Origin: Microcyclospora pomicola | Taxonomy: Eukaryota; Ascomycota; Dothideomycetes; Capnodiales | Direction of reading: 5' to 3' | Assembly: GCA_002786065.1 (NCBI GenBank) | Contig: NHNY01000045.1 | Location: 1 to 64,000, forward strand | Length of the DNA: 64,000 nucleotides | Shown here: one piece after another, positions 1 through 10,628 of the stretch | How positions within the stretch are numbered: the stretch's first letter is position 1 | How the letters are laid out: every line of letters begins with the position of its first letter | Translations under genes and position numbers: made by a program | The notes under the pieces: generated by a model | Database searches by the model: none | Told to the model about the DNA's origin: nothing | Seen by the model: only the letters and a program-made list of their open reading frames with translations

Positions 1-1781
1 GGGTGTGAAATGCCAGATTCCAAGCTGCCACCTTCAATGCATGATAACTTCATAACCACTTAATGAAAAGGCTTGATTCTTGGTTTATATGATAGCTAAG
101 AGCTGTGGCAATAGCTGTTTACAAGATCTTCTGGTGTGGCCTTGTGTGTGGCATGTGGTGCATGTTGGTGCCTTTCTGGCTGGCTTTTCAACTTCTGGTT
201 CTCCCTCAACTTCTACCAATTGAGTAGGCATGTTTGATACCTGTTCAACTGACAGTGGAATGTCTGATCTGATTGGGCCTCTCTTCCTCTTCTTTCTGAT
301 GTGAAAGGCCTCATTAGCCTGTTGTAGATCATGGACCTGTGCCTGGAACAAGGCAGCTGTTGTAGCCATAATTGTGGCTCCCTTTGACAACTGCTCAATC
401 ATGTCATATATGGGGGTTGGTGAGCTACTTTGGTGCCTCTGGAGCCTGTGTTTAATGCTTGTAGTCTGCCTAGTGACTTGCAATGCATTATGTGGTGTCT
501 GGGGCTGCCATGAATGGCTTGATGACTGACTTGATGGCAGAGATATTGGCAATGGATCAAGCCTAGCTAAAACAACCTCTGGATTGAATGGATTGATGCC
601 TGCTCCTCTGAAACCTGCTTGGATGTTGGCCTTGGTAATTGCCTGTGTATGTGCCATATAGAAACTGTGGATAAATGCCAGTTTATCTATGTGGAATATG
701 TGCCTCTGGATCAGGCCCTGGTTCTGTTTTGAAAAGGCCTGTTTCAATGGACCAAAACAACCAACATCCATAGGCTGTAATATATGAGATGAATGTGGTG
801 GCATCCATAACAATATGATGCCTTGATCCTCACAGAATTGCCTAAATTCTGAGGTGGTATGGCTACCATGATTATCCAGAATCAGTAGCCTCTTAGATCC
901 AATTGTATATGCCTTTGTATGCCTGTCAAAGTGCTGGATCCACTGATATCCAATTTGATCTGTTGTCCAGCCATTTGGGCTCACACTGAATACCCAGTCT
1001 GGTGGTAGGCCTTCAAACCATGCCTTGTTGTATTCCTTGCCTTTGAAGATGATAAATACAGGTATGGCTCTGCCAGTTGCACTGCCACCTTGTATGAGGG
1101 TGATCCACTCAGTATTAGTTGGCTTAATCTGCTTAGGTCTCCCTTCTCCCTCTGTGGCAGTGACTACCTTGGAGGCAGATATCTGGCCCATTTGAAAGCC
1201 AGTTTCATCAAAGTTGTAGATGTCTTCATTCTGGATGCCATACTTGTTGATTGTGTTCCTCACAAGGTCAAACCAGCCTTGTATGATCTGTGGTTGCTCA
1301 CATAGCCTTCTCTGGCATTCATATGCCCTACCAAGTCTCACACTGAGCTGTGGTGTCCTTTTTATGAATGTATTGGCCCATTTCATGCCAACTGGTGGTG
1401 CACCTTTGGCCTGGCATATTGAGTCTGCCATGCCTTTGATTATGCCAATTGATGGGGATAATCCCTGCCTATCCAGTTCCAGAATCTTGTTTATTATCAC
1501 CATCTCTTCATGTAAATCCAGCCTCTTGTTTTTGACCTTGTAATCTGCCTTTGAAGGTGTTCCATTGATTCTTCTCCAGAGTGTGGTTACAGGGACTTGG
1601 TAGGCAGCTGCACAGGCATTGATGGACTGAAATTGGCCTTGCTTGAAAGCCTGCATTGCAAGGAGAATACTACCTTCTTTTGAGGCCATAATGGATGAAA
1701 TTGGTGGTGTTTTGATGGATCAAAGGTGGTTGATGGTATCTACAGAAATCTGGCATTTCACACCCCCGTCCATTTCACACC
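1..1781 (-). mobile_element. Fot1/pogo-type DNA transposon, left end cut by the window edge
   Basis: Cut-and-paste Tc1/mariner-superfamily element. The window opens with GGGTGTGAAATGCCAGATT and the exact reverse complement of these 19 bases ends at 1765, so the two termini are inverted repeats flanking one transposase gene. On the right the last 15 bases of the terminus occur a second time just outside (about 1753-1767 and 1770-1784), so the true repeat is probably longer and its left copy starts before base 1. The TA target duplication expected for the family cannot be checked because the left junction is missing. The transposase frame is unbroken and not AT-enriched, which suggests a recent insertion that escaped RIP. 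Confidence 0.85.
85..1689 (-). CDS. Pogo/Fot1-type transposase (DDE_1 family)
   Basis: Transposase of 534 residues in one uninterrupted frame, starting at the ATG at 1689. Order of domains: an N-terminal psq-like helix-turn-helix (about residues 8-42), a CENP-B-type DNA-binding domain (about 57-128), then the DDE_1 catalytic domain. The three catalytic acidic residues are visible as NFDETGF (D161), LILDNHGSH (D272) and LQPMDVG (D308), which gives DD35D spacing as in pogo relatives. The C-terminus (about 510-525) carries a CCHC zinc knuckle, Cx2Cx4Hx4C, a possible extra nucleic-acid contact. All catalytic residues are present, so activity is plausible. The gene lies between matching terminal inverted repeats. 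Family assignment is secure; activity is inference. Confidence 0.93.
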   Translation of the reverse strand: MASKEGSILLAMQAFKQGQFQSINACAAAYQVPVTTLWRRINGTPSKADYKVKNKRLDLHEEMVIINKILELDRQGLSPSIGIIKGMADSICQAKGAPPVGMKWANTFIKRTPQLSVRLGRAYECQRRLCEQPQIIQGWFDLVRNTINKYGIQNEDIYNFDETGFQMGQISASKVVTATEGEGRPKQIKPTNTEWITLIQGGSATGRAIPVFIIFKGKEYNKAWFEGLPPDWVFSVSPNGWTTDQIGYQWIQHFDRHTKAYTIGSKRLLILDNHGSHTTSEFRQFCEDQGIILLWMPPHSSHILQPMDVGCFGPLKQAFSKQNQGLIQRHIFHIDKLAFIHSFYMAHTQAITKANIQAGFRGAGINPFNPEVVLARLDPLPISLPSSQSSSHSWQPQTPHNALQVTRQTTSIKHRLQRHQSSSPTPIYDMIEQLSKGATIMATTAALFQAQVHDLQQANEAFHIRKKRKRGPIRSDIPLSVEQVSNMPTQLVEVEGEPEVEKPARKAPTCTTCHTQGHTRRSCKQLLPQLLAII

Positions 1782-1789
1782 CCCGACCT

Positions 1790-2676
1790 CCGCGTTACCG
1801 ATTTAAATCATCCATGATCTCTCCATATTCCATGTTTGCCCAGCATGCGTCTTCTCGTCATCCTTTGCCATTACACGCACACAGGCACACGGACGCTTTC
1901 ACTTCACTCTGGAGTGTACGTGTATGTGTACGTGTACGTACATACTGAACTGTTGGCTACCTAGCGTTCCGTTGCCTCGCTCAGTCCTGTACTCAAGGTC
2001 GCACAGATATACCACAAATCCGGTAAACAGCCGCACACAGCAGCACGCACACACGCACGCATGCACTGTATCTCCTCAGGCTTCTTGGAACCCTTCTAGA
2101 GTCAGCCTGATATTCATCGACGTTGGCATCCGTAGGCTCGATTGCTTGTCATGATGCTGCTACGGTTGTTCTCGTCGTTGTGTTGTCTGGCACTCGGCTT
2201 TCAGACGGGTACGAACCATCTCACCAACGCCACGTCTGCGTGGTGCGGTTCGTCGTTCTGGGAGCAGACGTCGTGTTTCCATTCTCTTTCTCAGTCTGGT
2301 GGGCATCTCGCTATTGGAATTTGAAGGGTGCGTGGCGCCTGACATCTCGGGCAGGACACTTGCATTGGGCGGGACGAAGCAGCAGAGATGCGAGGTGAGG
2401 AGACATATATCGTTTAAAGGCTCGACGGGGGAGAAAGAGAAGGTGAAGAAGAAGAAGGTGCAAAGCTCGCACTTCTTGGGTATCCATTATGTAAACATTA
2501 TAAGTCGGGAGGTGAAGCAATGATGCATATAGTGAGAAAAACCGAGACATTCTTGAAAAGTCCTCCGCCCTGCTGTCTTCCTCCACAGCTTGTCGCGACG
2601 AACATACCAACGCCGCACCGCAAAACGCTCTTCACTAGGAAACGAGAAAAAATTGGAAGAGGAAAGCACCGCCCGG
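1790..2676. other. Intergenic stretch, no gene seen
   Basis: Between the transposon and the 3' end of the wall-protein gene. It holds CA/GT-rich simple sequence around 1875-1945 and 2035-2065 (alternating acac/gtgt). Short open frames exist on both strands, but none resembles a known family or has fungal splice structure. Confidence 0.5.
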
Positions 2677-3329
2677 TTACAGCAACAGCGCAGCGAGCGC
2701 GCCGGCGCCGACGAAGAGACCGGCGGCCTGCACGGATGATCCGGCGTTCGTGGTGGCGGATTGGCTGGGGCTGACGACGGGGGCGGCGGTGGTCGACGAT
2801 GGACTGGGGACGGAGTAGGTGGCGGGGCCGGTGGAGTAGACAGAGGGCATGCTGCCGGACGACACGCCGGTCCATGCGACTGGGATGCTGGATGATGGAG
2901 CGCTGGCGCTGAGGGACGTTAGATGTTGGATATGAGCGGGGAGGGAAGGCAGCAAGGGACGTACCAGGATGTCACGACAGAGGAGCTGACGGGCTTGACG
3001 ATGGTGCAGGGGCAGTTGGTGATGGTCACGGTGGAGGGCTGTAGCGGAGAAGAAGTCAAGTGTCAGCCGATGCCTCGTTGCATTTGTAGATCGATTTGTC
3101 CTACCTCAGTCACGGTGTAGGTGATGCCGGCGTGGGTGAGCTCGGTGGCCTCGGGGCAGAAGGTGGTGTAGGCAGTGACGACCTGTTCACGGATGGGATC
3201 AGTATACCGCTGAGAGCGCCATTACGCAGTGCAAGCCAGGCCTACCTCAGTCACGTAGGACGACGCCCAGGTGCCATTGGAGGCGGCAGAGGCAACACCA
3301 GCCAGGGCAGCGATGGTAGCGAAACGCAT
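2677..3329 (-). CDS. GPI-anchored Ser/Thr-rich cell-wall protein (CCG-6-like)
   Basis: Small secreted wall protein of 155 residues from four exons: 3329-3246, 3182-3105, 3038-2965 and 2908-2677. All introns are 56-66 nt with GT...AG ends and the joints keep the frame. The product starts with a signal peptide (MRFATIAALAGVASA), then a conserved Cys/Tyr/Thr segment reading YVTEVVTAYTTFCPEATE and, after the next joint, STVTITNCPCT, then a Ser/Thr/Pro-rich stalk. It ends in a hydrophobic tail (GLFVGAGALAALLL) preceded by small residues, as expected for GPI attachment. This layout matches the CCG-6/clock-controlled wall-protein family of Pezizomycotina. The family name is from memory of the motif; the GPI-anchored surface location is well supported by sequence. 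Confidence 0.8.
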
Positions 3330-4359
3330 CTTGATGTGTAGATTGGCGATTGTTTGGTGGGAGAGTCTGGTTGATGTGTATGGGTGGATCACTCAAATCT
3401 CAACTTCTTTCTGCGCAGGATCAACGAATGAATGCGGTGCGAGACCGGGGTATGGATTCCTGTGAGTTGGATGTGGGATGAAGAGAGCGTACGGCGAAGG
3501 AAGAAGAGGACTGTAGTAATAGACCGCCTACCTGTGACTACTGGAGATACAGCCATACTGGACTGAGCAAGACCGAGGGATCAGAGGATGGGGTAGACCG
3601 TAGAGCAGCGGTTCCCCAAATTACACACAGCGATCAACGGTCGACTTGACCGTGTTGATCTTGGGTTGAGAGGCGAAGACAGCAGAGACGAGGCCAGGGG
3701 TGGCATCGAGTCGCGCGGTGGTGAAATTAGACGTTGCTGGCGCCGGGTCAAGTGACCAGTCGCAAACAACTCCTTCGGGCCTAGACCGAGCTTCAGGTCT
3801 GTTGCTTTGTGTTGGTCGTATGAACAACAGTCTTTGTCTGTCGTGATATCGACATCTCAGTACTTCATAATGTGTTGCATGTGTTCTCCTGCTCTGGAGA
3901 CACTTCCAGATCGACAAGATCCAGTCGTAGGTGTTCCTGATGTTTGGCGTTACGTACTGGCTAATTTTGACAAGGTTTGGAGTTAAGCTTGTTCTGGCTT
4001 CATCCTCTCGCGGTTAGGGCGTTTAGCAGTGTCCCGGTCTTCACACAACAGAGACCGTCGACCTGAGAACACTGAGATGATGTGGACAGCATGCGATTGC
4101 AATACAGCCGTCTATCCTCGCGGGTATGGTTTGCGATCGAGGTGAAGCGAGCACTTTGAAAGGACAGCGAGGCTTCTGATTGGTATAGCCATGAAACTGC
4201 TTGGCTGGAAAATTACGTGCAGCTTGAACCGCAATTGTCGCTGTGCGATCTCGCAGCGATTGTATAAATCGTCGTGTAGTAGAGTCGACACTGTGATCGC
4301 AGTCAATGCACTCCAATGCACCACAGGCTCCCAAGCAGGACGGTGAGTTGTGTACACAT
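3330..4359. other. Intergenic region upstream of the wall-protein gene
   Basis: About 1 kb between the wall-protein start and the MFS transporter stop. It must contain the promoter of the wall-protein gene and the 3' end of the transporter transcript. I see no further gene. Confidence 0.5.
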
Positions 4360-6074
4360 CTACAAGACATAGCGATACATCGGCCCGTAATTTTCCGTCG
4401 CCACATTCGAAGCAACCTCGCCGGCAGCATCTGCTCTCGCACGCTGTGTTTCGAGGGTACCGTACTTCTTGTCGAGCTTTCGATTCTCCCATGCCAGCAG
4501 TGTTCGCAGACTGAACGCCAGAATAGTCGTGAAGAACATAAACCCCGCACACACGCTTTGACCCTTGACGTAACGTGGGCCTTCGCCGGCGGGATACAAT
4601 CTCGTGCCCAGTAGAGGCCCACATTGCCCGATCAGGTTCAGCATGATAAGACCGACACCACGTCCTGTGTCGCTTCCTTGGTTATTGGTCACCCAGGGGA
4701 GGATGTTGGCAATACATGGGAAGATCCCACTGGCTGCAAGAAAAGTGCCGGCATATCGGGCCCCAACGGACTTCGTCGTGGCAAGCATTAAGTAGCCTAC
4801 GCCTCCGATGACCGACATGATCATGATCATCAGACCTCGCTGCTGCGTGCGATCTGCGATCCACGACGAGGCGATGGTGACGAGGAATGCGAGGAAGTAT
4901 GGTGGAGCGCTGAGACCTTGCGCTGTGACACCAGAAAAGCCTAGCTCTTCTAAGATGGTGGGTAGGTAGACTGGAAGCGAGGCAAAGGAGACGTTGCAGG
5001 AGAAGTACATGAACGCCGTAAACCAGGGTTTGAAGTCCTTGAAGGTGTGCAATGTATCCTTGAGGCTGATGCTACCGACCCGCGATCCAGATCCTGCTTG
5101 TCGGACGCCTCGTGCAAGAGCAACTTGCTGCTCCTCCTCGCTCAGGAACCGCGCCTGGTGTGCGGAGTCTGGGCAGAAGAAGAACGAAACCACAGCCATG
5201 GGAAAGATCACGGGCAATCCTTCGACTAGGAATAGTAACTTGATAGGCAGGTCAGCACAGTCCTGCTGTGGAGACATAACAACAACTCACCCTCCAGTTC
5301 GCGATTGAAGCATGTCCTGATGTAATGCCATATGCTAGCGCGCCTGCAAAACATGTCGCTAGAGGTGCTGCTGCCAGAAAGATTCCTTGTCGAAATCCCA
5401 CTTCATGTCTCAGGTAGAAGAAGCTGAGGAAATAGGTTATACCGGGTCCAAGAGCGGCCTCGAATATCGCGAGGAGAAATCGACACACCATCATGCCGGC
5501 CCAGCTCGTGGTAGCAGCTTGGCATGCTGCGACAGCTCCCCACCCAAAGACAATGAAGGAGAGCCAGATATGAGGCGGGAACACCTTCCATCCGATAATG
5601 CCAAATTCAAATATAATGTAAGGGATATAGAAGATAGTCAGTAGCCATGCATATCGGCCGTCAACGCCAAGATTGAGGTCTTCTTTCTGTTGGTCGGTAA
5701 GACATTACTTGATCAGCAGATGTCTTGCACCCTCTCCCGAATTCGTCAAGTTGACTGCTTACCATGCCAGCAATCTCCGCATTGCCAATATTTGATCTAT
5801 CCAGGAAAGCCAGTAGATCTAGGGAATCGTCAGCATTCTTCAGGCCTGGGTTTTAGGTTGCACGAGTGATCTCACACAACGCAAAGAGAAGGCTTAACAG
5901 ATTGCGATCCAGTTTCCTCACCACACGTCTTTCGATGATGGGATCAATGATACTCTGGCCGTGGAGAATCTTATCATCTCCATCTCGCATTGCAGGTACA
6001 GCATCATTCTGTGTGCCTTTTTTGACACCTCCGTCCAAGGAACCGCCAGATGATTTCTTGTGGAATAGCTTCAT
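4360..6074 (-). CDS. MFS transporter, anion:cation symporter (Dal5/allantoate permease-like)
   Basis: Plasma-membrane carrier of 509 residues from four exons: 6074-5876, 5818-5763, 5686-5291 and 5238-4360. The second exon restores YLLAFLDRSNIGNA, the conserved first-helix motif of the anion:cation symporter family (Dal5, Tna1 and relatives). The third exon codes WLLTIFYIPYIIFEFG and GPGITYFLSFFYLRHE. The last exon codes the second six-helix half and ends ENYGPMYRYVL, close to the usual tail of the family. Length is normal for 12 membrane segments. Substrates in the family are organic anions such as allantoate, nicotinate, pantothenate or carboxylated sugars; the sequence does not tell which. 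No catabolic gene sits beside it. Confidence 0.9.
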
Positions 6075-8524
6075 TGGACGAATATTATCTTATATGTTGC
6101 TGCAACTAGACCATAGATAACATGCTTTCCGCTGCGTGGATGCTAGTGTGTTGGGCAACAACTTTTGAGCGCCCGACGTCTCGTCGTGTCAGGATCTGAA
6201 GCGATTGTAGGACACCATGCCCACGATGATTGCTATGGAAGTGTGACATCAAAAACTAGCAGGCCGGTCTGCCGTGGTTAGTAAGCGATCTATAGCTGTA
6301 CTCGAGTGCCAAGCCAATCCTAGAAGTCAATGCGGAGAATTAAATAAATTGGGGGAAGGATCAGTGGGAGCTAGCAGAATTGCCTATTATGGCATTTGCA
6401 AACTGGACCATGCTTCTGTCGATTGGACGCGGTTCTCTACCTATGATGAGGTTAACACAGCATTTGCAGTGCTCTTGTGACATACTGATCGCCACATTCG
6501 ACTGCTATGGCACTCAATCAGCAGTCCGGTATCGACAGTGATGTCAAGGTTCGACCTTGGGTGCGACGTTTCGTGGAAGAACATCAAGATGGCAGCGTGG
6601 GGTTACGCAGTCTTTGGGGATCCGACTGTGTAAAGCACAATGAGGACCTGGAACAATGCCTGTTCAGGATAGACAACATATGCGGCCTGTGGAAAATGCT
6701 GTCTTCCCATCACTATCACAGCGCTTCCACCTCGAGCTTCAGCTGTCACGGTGAAGAGTGCTGTCTTCCTGGGTAGCGTCGCGACTTCACCCGACGACAA
6801 TCCAGTCCCCAGTCTTGGTCGGTCAGGTGGATTCGGGAACACCTTTATCGTCTCGTTCGGTGACAGCTTCTATTGCGACAATTCGTCCTGTCAAGACGAG
6901 TACGGATTGAACGCCCTCTTTCAGTGATGCTGCAACAATGGAGCAATCAACCGCCAGCGTCACGGATAGCCCGGACTCGACCGTATCAGGCCAATTCGAT
7001 GCCTGCTTTACACATGAACCTGCCCCAAGCACTGGTCTATGACTCCGAACATGATTCCCACGAGCTCAAACGCAGGCGTGCTATCCACGAATTCGTGCTT
7101 TGACGATGAGACTGAAGGTTACCCAGCGGTGGGCATTGATGTCGCGACCGTGTTCAGTTTCCGCCGGGCAGGCGTGCTCTTGCCTGTTACATCCTGATCC
7201 ATGGATCTCACCACGATTGATAATTGCGACAGACTGCTCAAGTACGGCGACTAGACATATGCTGCGTTGCTGCATCCGTAGCATGACGATACGCAGCGTT
7301 TGCTCGTGTTCTGATTCACCTGCAGTCCTGACATCGGTCAAGCCGTGAACGAGGTGAGTCTACAGAGATTCGTGGAATCGTCGAGAAGCTAGGATTTCCA
7401 GGCGATCGCCTCCCTAGCTCATGCCCAGTATGCATCGAGCAGGAGCGACTGCGAGAGCGAAGCTGGGTCTCCCCTGCTTGTCGAGCTTCGAGTGCCAGGG
7501 CGTACCCCCGTCTTTTTCACGATATGTGATGTCCGGCATGCAGTAAGATGTCTCGCCCCAGCGGCAGCGTCCTGATATGCCCTACATGGTGCTGCTTGTT
7601 GCATGATAGCGAGCTAGCAGAACCGAACCGAACCGAACCTCACGGTAAATGCATGCATATATCCTGCCAGCATCAGAGAACGAGCACGCAGGCTTGGTGC
7701 GACTCGCTAGTGACATATGTTGCAGCGTCAACGTGTAGGCAATATCTCGTATCGAATCGTTCAGATACGTCATGAAAAGTATGCCAGCATGAAGTCACAT
7801 CAGCGTGGATAAGCACATGTCTACTCCAGTGGGTAGACACACACTGTCGTATTTCCATTTCGCGTTATTGCATCCATATGTACTTTCTCGGACCACCGAG
7901 TGCCACTACCGAGCTGCACATTGCCTATGTGTAGTCAGGATGCGAGTCTCGTCTTGGTCCGATTTAGGTTCACAATAAGAGGTCGAAGGCCGCTTTGGAT
8001 CGATCTTCTTCCCGTCATCATCACTCAAGAGAACTTGCAGCTCACACGAACCATATGCTGTAACAACATGGAGTTTGATATCGATGTTGGCGACCTCGGT
8101 CTCGGATCATCATCGCTCGCCACATGTACGCGGCATGGCGGGCCGATGCATGCACCCCATGTCGATCCTGCACTCGGGTCTGTTCGAGGCTCAAATACGA
8201 GGAATGCGAGGCCCTGCCCTCCCTTGGACGGGGTCTCGGGACTGCTATACGCACACGAAATCCTGCTGCATATGCTCGTCAGTCGTAACTCGACAGGCTC
8301 GCACAAGAATACGACGCCGGCGGCCGCGTTTTCTAGCGGGAACTTGGACGCAGGCTGCTGGATGATGATGGATCGGCTTCTTTGCCTTGCCAACCCCTCC
8401 TTTGCCAATGCTTTATCTATTGTCACCACAGTAGGAAACTAGTTGTCCTTCTTCTACTCGACCTTACTCTTGATTCATAGTGATACAGTGTTGTGTTTAT
8501 CAAGACTGTACACGATCCATCATC
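6075..8524. other. 2.4 kb gap without a supportable gene
   Basis: Between the MFS start and the P450 start, and thus containing both promoters. The GC content and several overlapping open segments (minus strand about 6603-7341, plus strand about 7360-7530) look code-like, but I could not join them with fungal introns or match a family. They may be a decayed gene or chance frames. A short direct repeat of the pattern gaacc (aaccgaaccgaaccgaac) lies at about 7620-7638. Confidence 0.4.
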
Positions 8525-10253
8525 ATGCTGTCACTCGAACAGACTATCGCCTGGGCGAGAGGCCTCCCATTGACCATCCAGGCACTGATGGTTGGTCTCT
8601 CGGCTTTCATCATCTACTGCATAGCAACCATCCAACGACCGTACAAAGGCAGTATGTCGATCTTCATGGGCGAACACAGGCTACACCGCTGCATGTACGC
8701 TGCTGACCATTTTTGCAGTTCCCATCATCACGGTCGAGCAGAAAGGCCTCCGCAGACTGATGCCCAGCAGTTTCATCTGGTGTGTCCAAGCCCAGCAAAT
8801 CCTGGACAAGGGTCGTCAAGAAGTCACCGGCTGCTTCCAAGTCCTCACTCTCACCGGCTACAAGATCGTCGTGCCTAACCGCTATGCCGAGGAGCTGCGC
8901 AACCACCCGCATCTCAACTTCAATGAGTTCTTCTCCAAGGATCTGTTCATTGACTACCCGGGGATGGAAGGTCCTCGTGCGGGCCTCAAGTACGACACGT
9001 TCATCCAGGAGGTCGTCCGGGTGAACCTGACGCAATCGCTGGGCTTGATCACGGACGACTTGGTTGACGAGACTGCCGCCAGCTACAACGACATCTGGGG
9101 CGGCTCGACGCAATGGTCGACCCGCCGTCTGCGAGATGATATATTGACCCTGGTCTCCCGGCTATCCGCTCGGGTCTTCCTGGGCAAAGACCTCTGCCGT
9201 AATGAAGAGTGGCTCGAGATCTCCAAGGAGTACACCATCAACGTCTTCGTCGGCGCGCAGGTCCTCCGCATGATCCCCGGCCCGCTTCGACCACTCCTGC
9301 ACTGGTTCGTCCCGCAGTGCAAAGCCAGCCGCAAGCAGGTCGCCGCCGCGAACAAGCTGATCACGCCCGAAGTCGAGCGTCGCGTGAAGCGGGCACAAGC
9401 CACGCTCGCCAACGGCGAGAAAGTCGACAAGACCGCCGACGCGGTGGGCTGGATGGTGGATTGTGCGCGTGGTCGCCAGATCGACTTTGTCGCCGCGCAG
9501 CTCGCGCTGTCCATGGCCGCCATCCACACGACGTCAGAGAACCTGTGCCGATGCGTGATGCAGTTCGTGCTGACGCCCGAGATCGTGCAGCCGCTGCGTG
9601 ACGAAGTCGTCGAGGTGCTCCGCGCGCACGGATGGGACAAGGCATCGATGCCGAAGATGAAGCTGATGGATTCGTTCCTGAAGGAGATCCAGCGGACTGC
9701 CAACTTGTCTTCGAGTGAGTGTCTCCCCGCGTCCTCCCTTCCCCACCCCTACCTCATCAACAATCAGCACCCCACTGACCCTTCTCCAGCCAACATGAAC
9801 CGCGTCGTCAAAGCCGCCACCACGCTCTCCGACGGCTTCACCCTGCCGGCGGGCTCGAGCATTTTCGTCGTCGACGACCGCGTCCACGACCCAACCCTGT
9901 ACGACGAGCCCGCACGCTTCGACGTCGGCCGCTTCATGCGCATGCGCCAGCGCGCCGGCGAGGAGCACCGCCACCAGTACGTCAGCCTGGCGCCGTCGCA
10001 CCTCGGCTTCGGCTATGGCGCCCACGCCTGCCCCGGCCGCTTCTTCGCGTCCAACGAACTCAAGATCGCGCTCGCGTTCATGCTGTTGCAGTATGAGTTC
10101 CAGGCGGTGCCCGGGGAGGTGAAAGGGGATGGCGAGAAGGGAATGCCGTCGCCGTTCATTGAGTTTGAGACCGCGCAGAGCTTCCGGCCCGATGTCGAGA
10201 TTCAGGTCCGCGCGAGGAGGGCGGAGGTGGATCCTGTGTCGCCGAAACAGTAG
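8525..10253 (+). CDS. Cytochrome P450 monooxygenase (ent-kaurene-oxidase-like class)
   Basis: ER-anchored heme monooxygenase of 528 residues from three exons: 8525-8651, 8719-9714 and 9790-10253. Residues 1-40 form the membrane anchor. The I-helix segment reads AAIHTTSE, where the usual A/G-G-x-D/E-T-T is partly changed. The ExxR of the K helix is EIQR, and the heme site is FGYGAHACPGRFFA with Cys455 as the iron ligand. The overall pattern resembles fungal P450s of the ent-kaurene oxidase, GA14-synthase and CYP68 group that act on terpenoids or other secondary metabolites. The second intron is 75 nt, a multiple of three, and open in frame. No terpene or polyketide synthase lies nearby, so the substrate is unknown. 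The gene is tail to tail with the acid phosphatase. Confidence 0.92.
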
Positions 10254-10628
10254 GTGTAGTGCACGAGATGTCACAGCCAAAGGGGAATGTGTACGAGGCT
10301 ATGAATGATATTTGATCGCCCTGCAAGCAACATTGCGCGAGCATTCGATCGATCGTCGAGATCTGCTCAGACTGCATGATAGCTATATATGACTGTTGAG
10401 AAATATTAACGATTACGACTTGAGTGAACAGATACGCCAAGCTTCCATGTGCCTGCTGGAATTCGAGCAGGCTCGATACATGTACGGTAGCGCTGAAATC
10501 GTAGCATATCCTTGCCTTTCTATATACACAGTGCACTCGAGATACTACGAACCCTCAACCATCAATCATTCCACATACTCATATATTCATGCCTCCAAAT
10601 GTCGCACTCCACCTTCATTCGTGCAGCC
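10254..10628. other. Convergent intergenic region
   Basis: 375 bases between the stops of the P450 and the acid phosphatase. It contains the 3' ends of both transcripts. No gene seen. Confidence 0.5.

Noticed and set aside
7900-8442. 180-codon plus-strand frame before the P450
   Set aside because: No recognisable motif, no good start context, and a comparable frame is open on the other strand.
9083-10280. Minus-strand frames of 206 and 248 codons opposite the P450
   Set aside because: Antisense shadows of a gene whose heme-binding and ExxR motifs are on the plus strand.
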